Shown one piece after another: positions 4,901 to 5,259 of a stretch of DNA of 5,259 bases. The stretch spans positions 1-5,259 of the forward strand of contig JAPSIU010000213.1 of the NCBI GenBank assembly GCA_031178565.1. The letters are read 5' to 3'. Under the pieces are notes generated by a model. It saw only the letters and a program-made list of their open reading frames with translations, ran no database searches and was not told where the DNA came from. The first letter of the stretch is position 1; every line of letters begins with the position of its first letter. The DNA comes from Leucobacter sp. (GTDB taxonomy: Bacteria > Actinomycetota > Actinomycetes > Actinomycetales > Microbacteriaceae). Made by a program: the position numbers and the translations under genes.

Positions 4901-5167
4901 TCACCTGCTCGGACGCATCTCGCTCTCGACGACCCATTTGTGGTTGGTCATTCTCATCCCGTCCATGTCGAGGTCGACCATGTAGACGGTCTCGTTCGTG
5001 GAGCTCACGACGGTCGCCTCCGCACCCTCCATACCCGGCATGTGATCGGCGTGCAGCACGACCGTCGCGCCGACGGGATAGGTCGGATTCGCCGCCTCGT
5101 TGATCCCCACGGGCGGCGCTCCGCCGTCGGGGGTATGGGTGTGCTCGCCGTGGTGGTGCGCTGACAT
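4901..5167 (-). CDS. Small DUF1541 (YdhK-like) protein with His-rich N terminus
   Basis: An 88-residue protein made of one DUF1541 unit. Key residues are NPTYPVGATVVLHADHMPGM (27-46), then EGAEATVV (47-54), ETVYMVDL (59-66) and NHKWVVESEM (75-84). Known YdhK proteins are larger secreted lipoproteins with two copies of this domain. Here there is no signal peptide or lipobox, so it is probably cytoplasmic or associated only through a partner. The N terminus is His-rich (HHHGEHTH, 4-11), and DUF1541 itself carries conserved His and Met in HADHMPGM, so metal binding is a reasonable but unproven idea. Two adjacent ATGs exist (5170, 5167). The AAAGGA at 5174-5179 lies 6 bases from 5167 and 3 from 5170, so 5167 is preferred. 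It sits 44 bases downstream of another minus-strand gene and is likely cotranscribed with it. Confidence 0.85.
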   Translation of the reverse strand: MSAHHHGEHTHTPDGGAPPVGINEAANPTYPVGATVVLHADHMPGMEGAEATVVSSTNETVYMVDLDMDGMRMTNHKWVVESEMRPSR

Positions 5168-5211
5168 CATCGTTCCTTTCTGATCGAGCGGGCAGAGGGG
5201 GCCGTCCGTGT

Positions 5212-5259
5212 TCAGTCTCCCTCGGTGTTGGCTTTCGCGTTGAGCGTGAAGAGTGCGAG
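5212..5259 (-). CDS. C-terminal end of an unidentified gene
   Basis: On the minus strand the frame entering from the window edge reads LALFTLNAKANTEGD and stops at TGA (5214-5212). The hydrophobic start followed by a polar tail would suit the end of a membrane protein's last helix, but 15 residues are too few to name a family. The 44 bases to the next start, without any terminator-like hairpin, suggest an operon with the DUF1541 gene. It is called coding on position and spacing only. Confidence 0.45.
   Translation of the reverse strand, partial: LALFTLNAKANTEGD

Noticed and set aside
1..5259. A defence, toxin-antitoxin, phage or transposon module
   Set aside because: All identifiable genes are metabolic, transport or regulatory families; no nuclease, integrase, transposase, terminal inverted repeats or target-site duplications were seen.

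Overview
The window is GC-rich throughout. It has dense, closely packed genes, AGGAGG-type ribosome binding sites, a GTG start and one gene that looks leaderless. This fits a high-GC Gram-positive actinobacterium. The protein styles suggest something like Microbacteriaceae, but that placement is inference and no rRNA or other marker is present.

Left part (minus strand, 1-1825): a two-gene unit. A 12-helix major facilitator transporter (587-1825) is followed 91-97 bases downstream by the first 163 codons of a histone-deacetylase-family (class II, acetylpolyamine-amidohydrolase-like) zinc deacylase, which is cut off by the window edge. The spacer between them carries an imperfect 9-bp tandem repeat that runs straight into the deacylase ribosome binding site. 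The transporter has its own AT-rich promoter/operator-like segment at about 1841-1878. A reasonable inference is uptake or export of an acylated amine (or its product) coupled to its deacylation.

Middle part (plus strand, 2000-3675): divergent from the transporter is a compact cluster of an ArsR-family repressor (2012-2344), an SRPBCC/AHSA1-type ligand-binding protein (2341-2826, ATGA overlap), the remains of a dihydrofolate-reductase-like (RibD C-terminal domain) gene (from 2823, ATGA overlap) and a DJ-1/PfpI-family protein (3043-3675). A perfect 8-bp inverted repeat spans the putative -10 box and the ATG of the ArsR gene, which suggests a leaderless, autorepressed transcript. The reductase-like gene is visibly broken: its N-terminal motif is joined out of frame to its C-terminal motif, the whole middle is missing, and its natural end is lost just before the DJ-1 gene.

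Right part: a 180-base intergenic region (3676-3855) holds a strong hairpin and a 15-bp direct repeat. It leads into an NAD-dependent epimerase/dehydratase-like extended SDR (3856-4842, plus). Convergent to it on the minus strand are a small His-rich cytoplasmic DUF1541 (YdhK-like) protein (4901-5167) and, upstream of that, the last 15 codons of an unidentified gene (5212-5259).

No RNA genes, insertion sequences, CRISPR arrays or recognisable defence system were seen. The most noteworthy items are the ArsR start-codon operator, the eroded reductase gene inside an otherwise intact cluster, and the 9-bp repeat leader of the deacylase.
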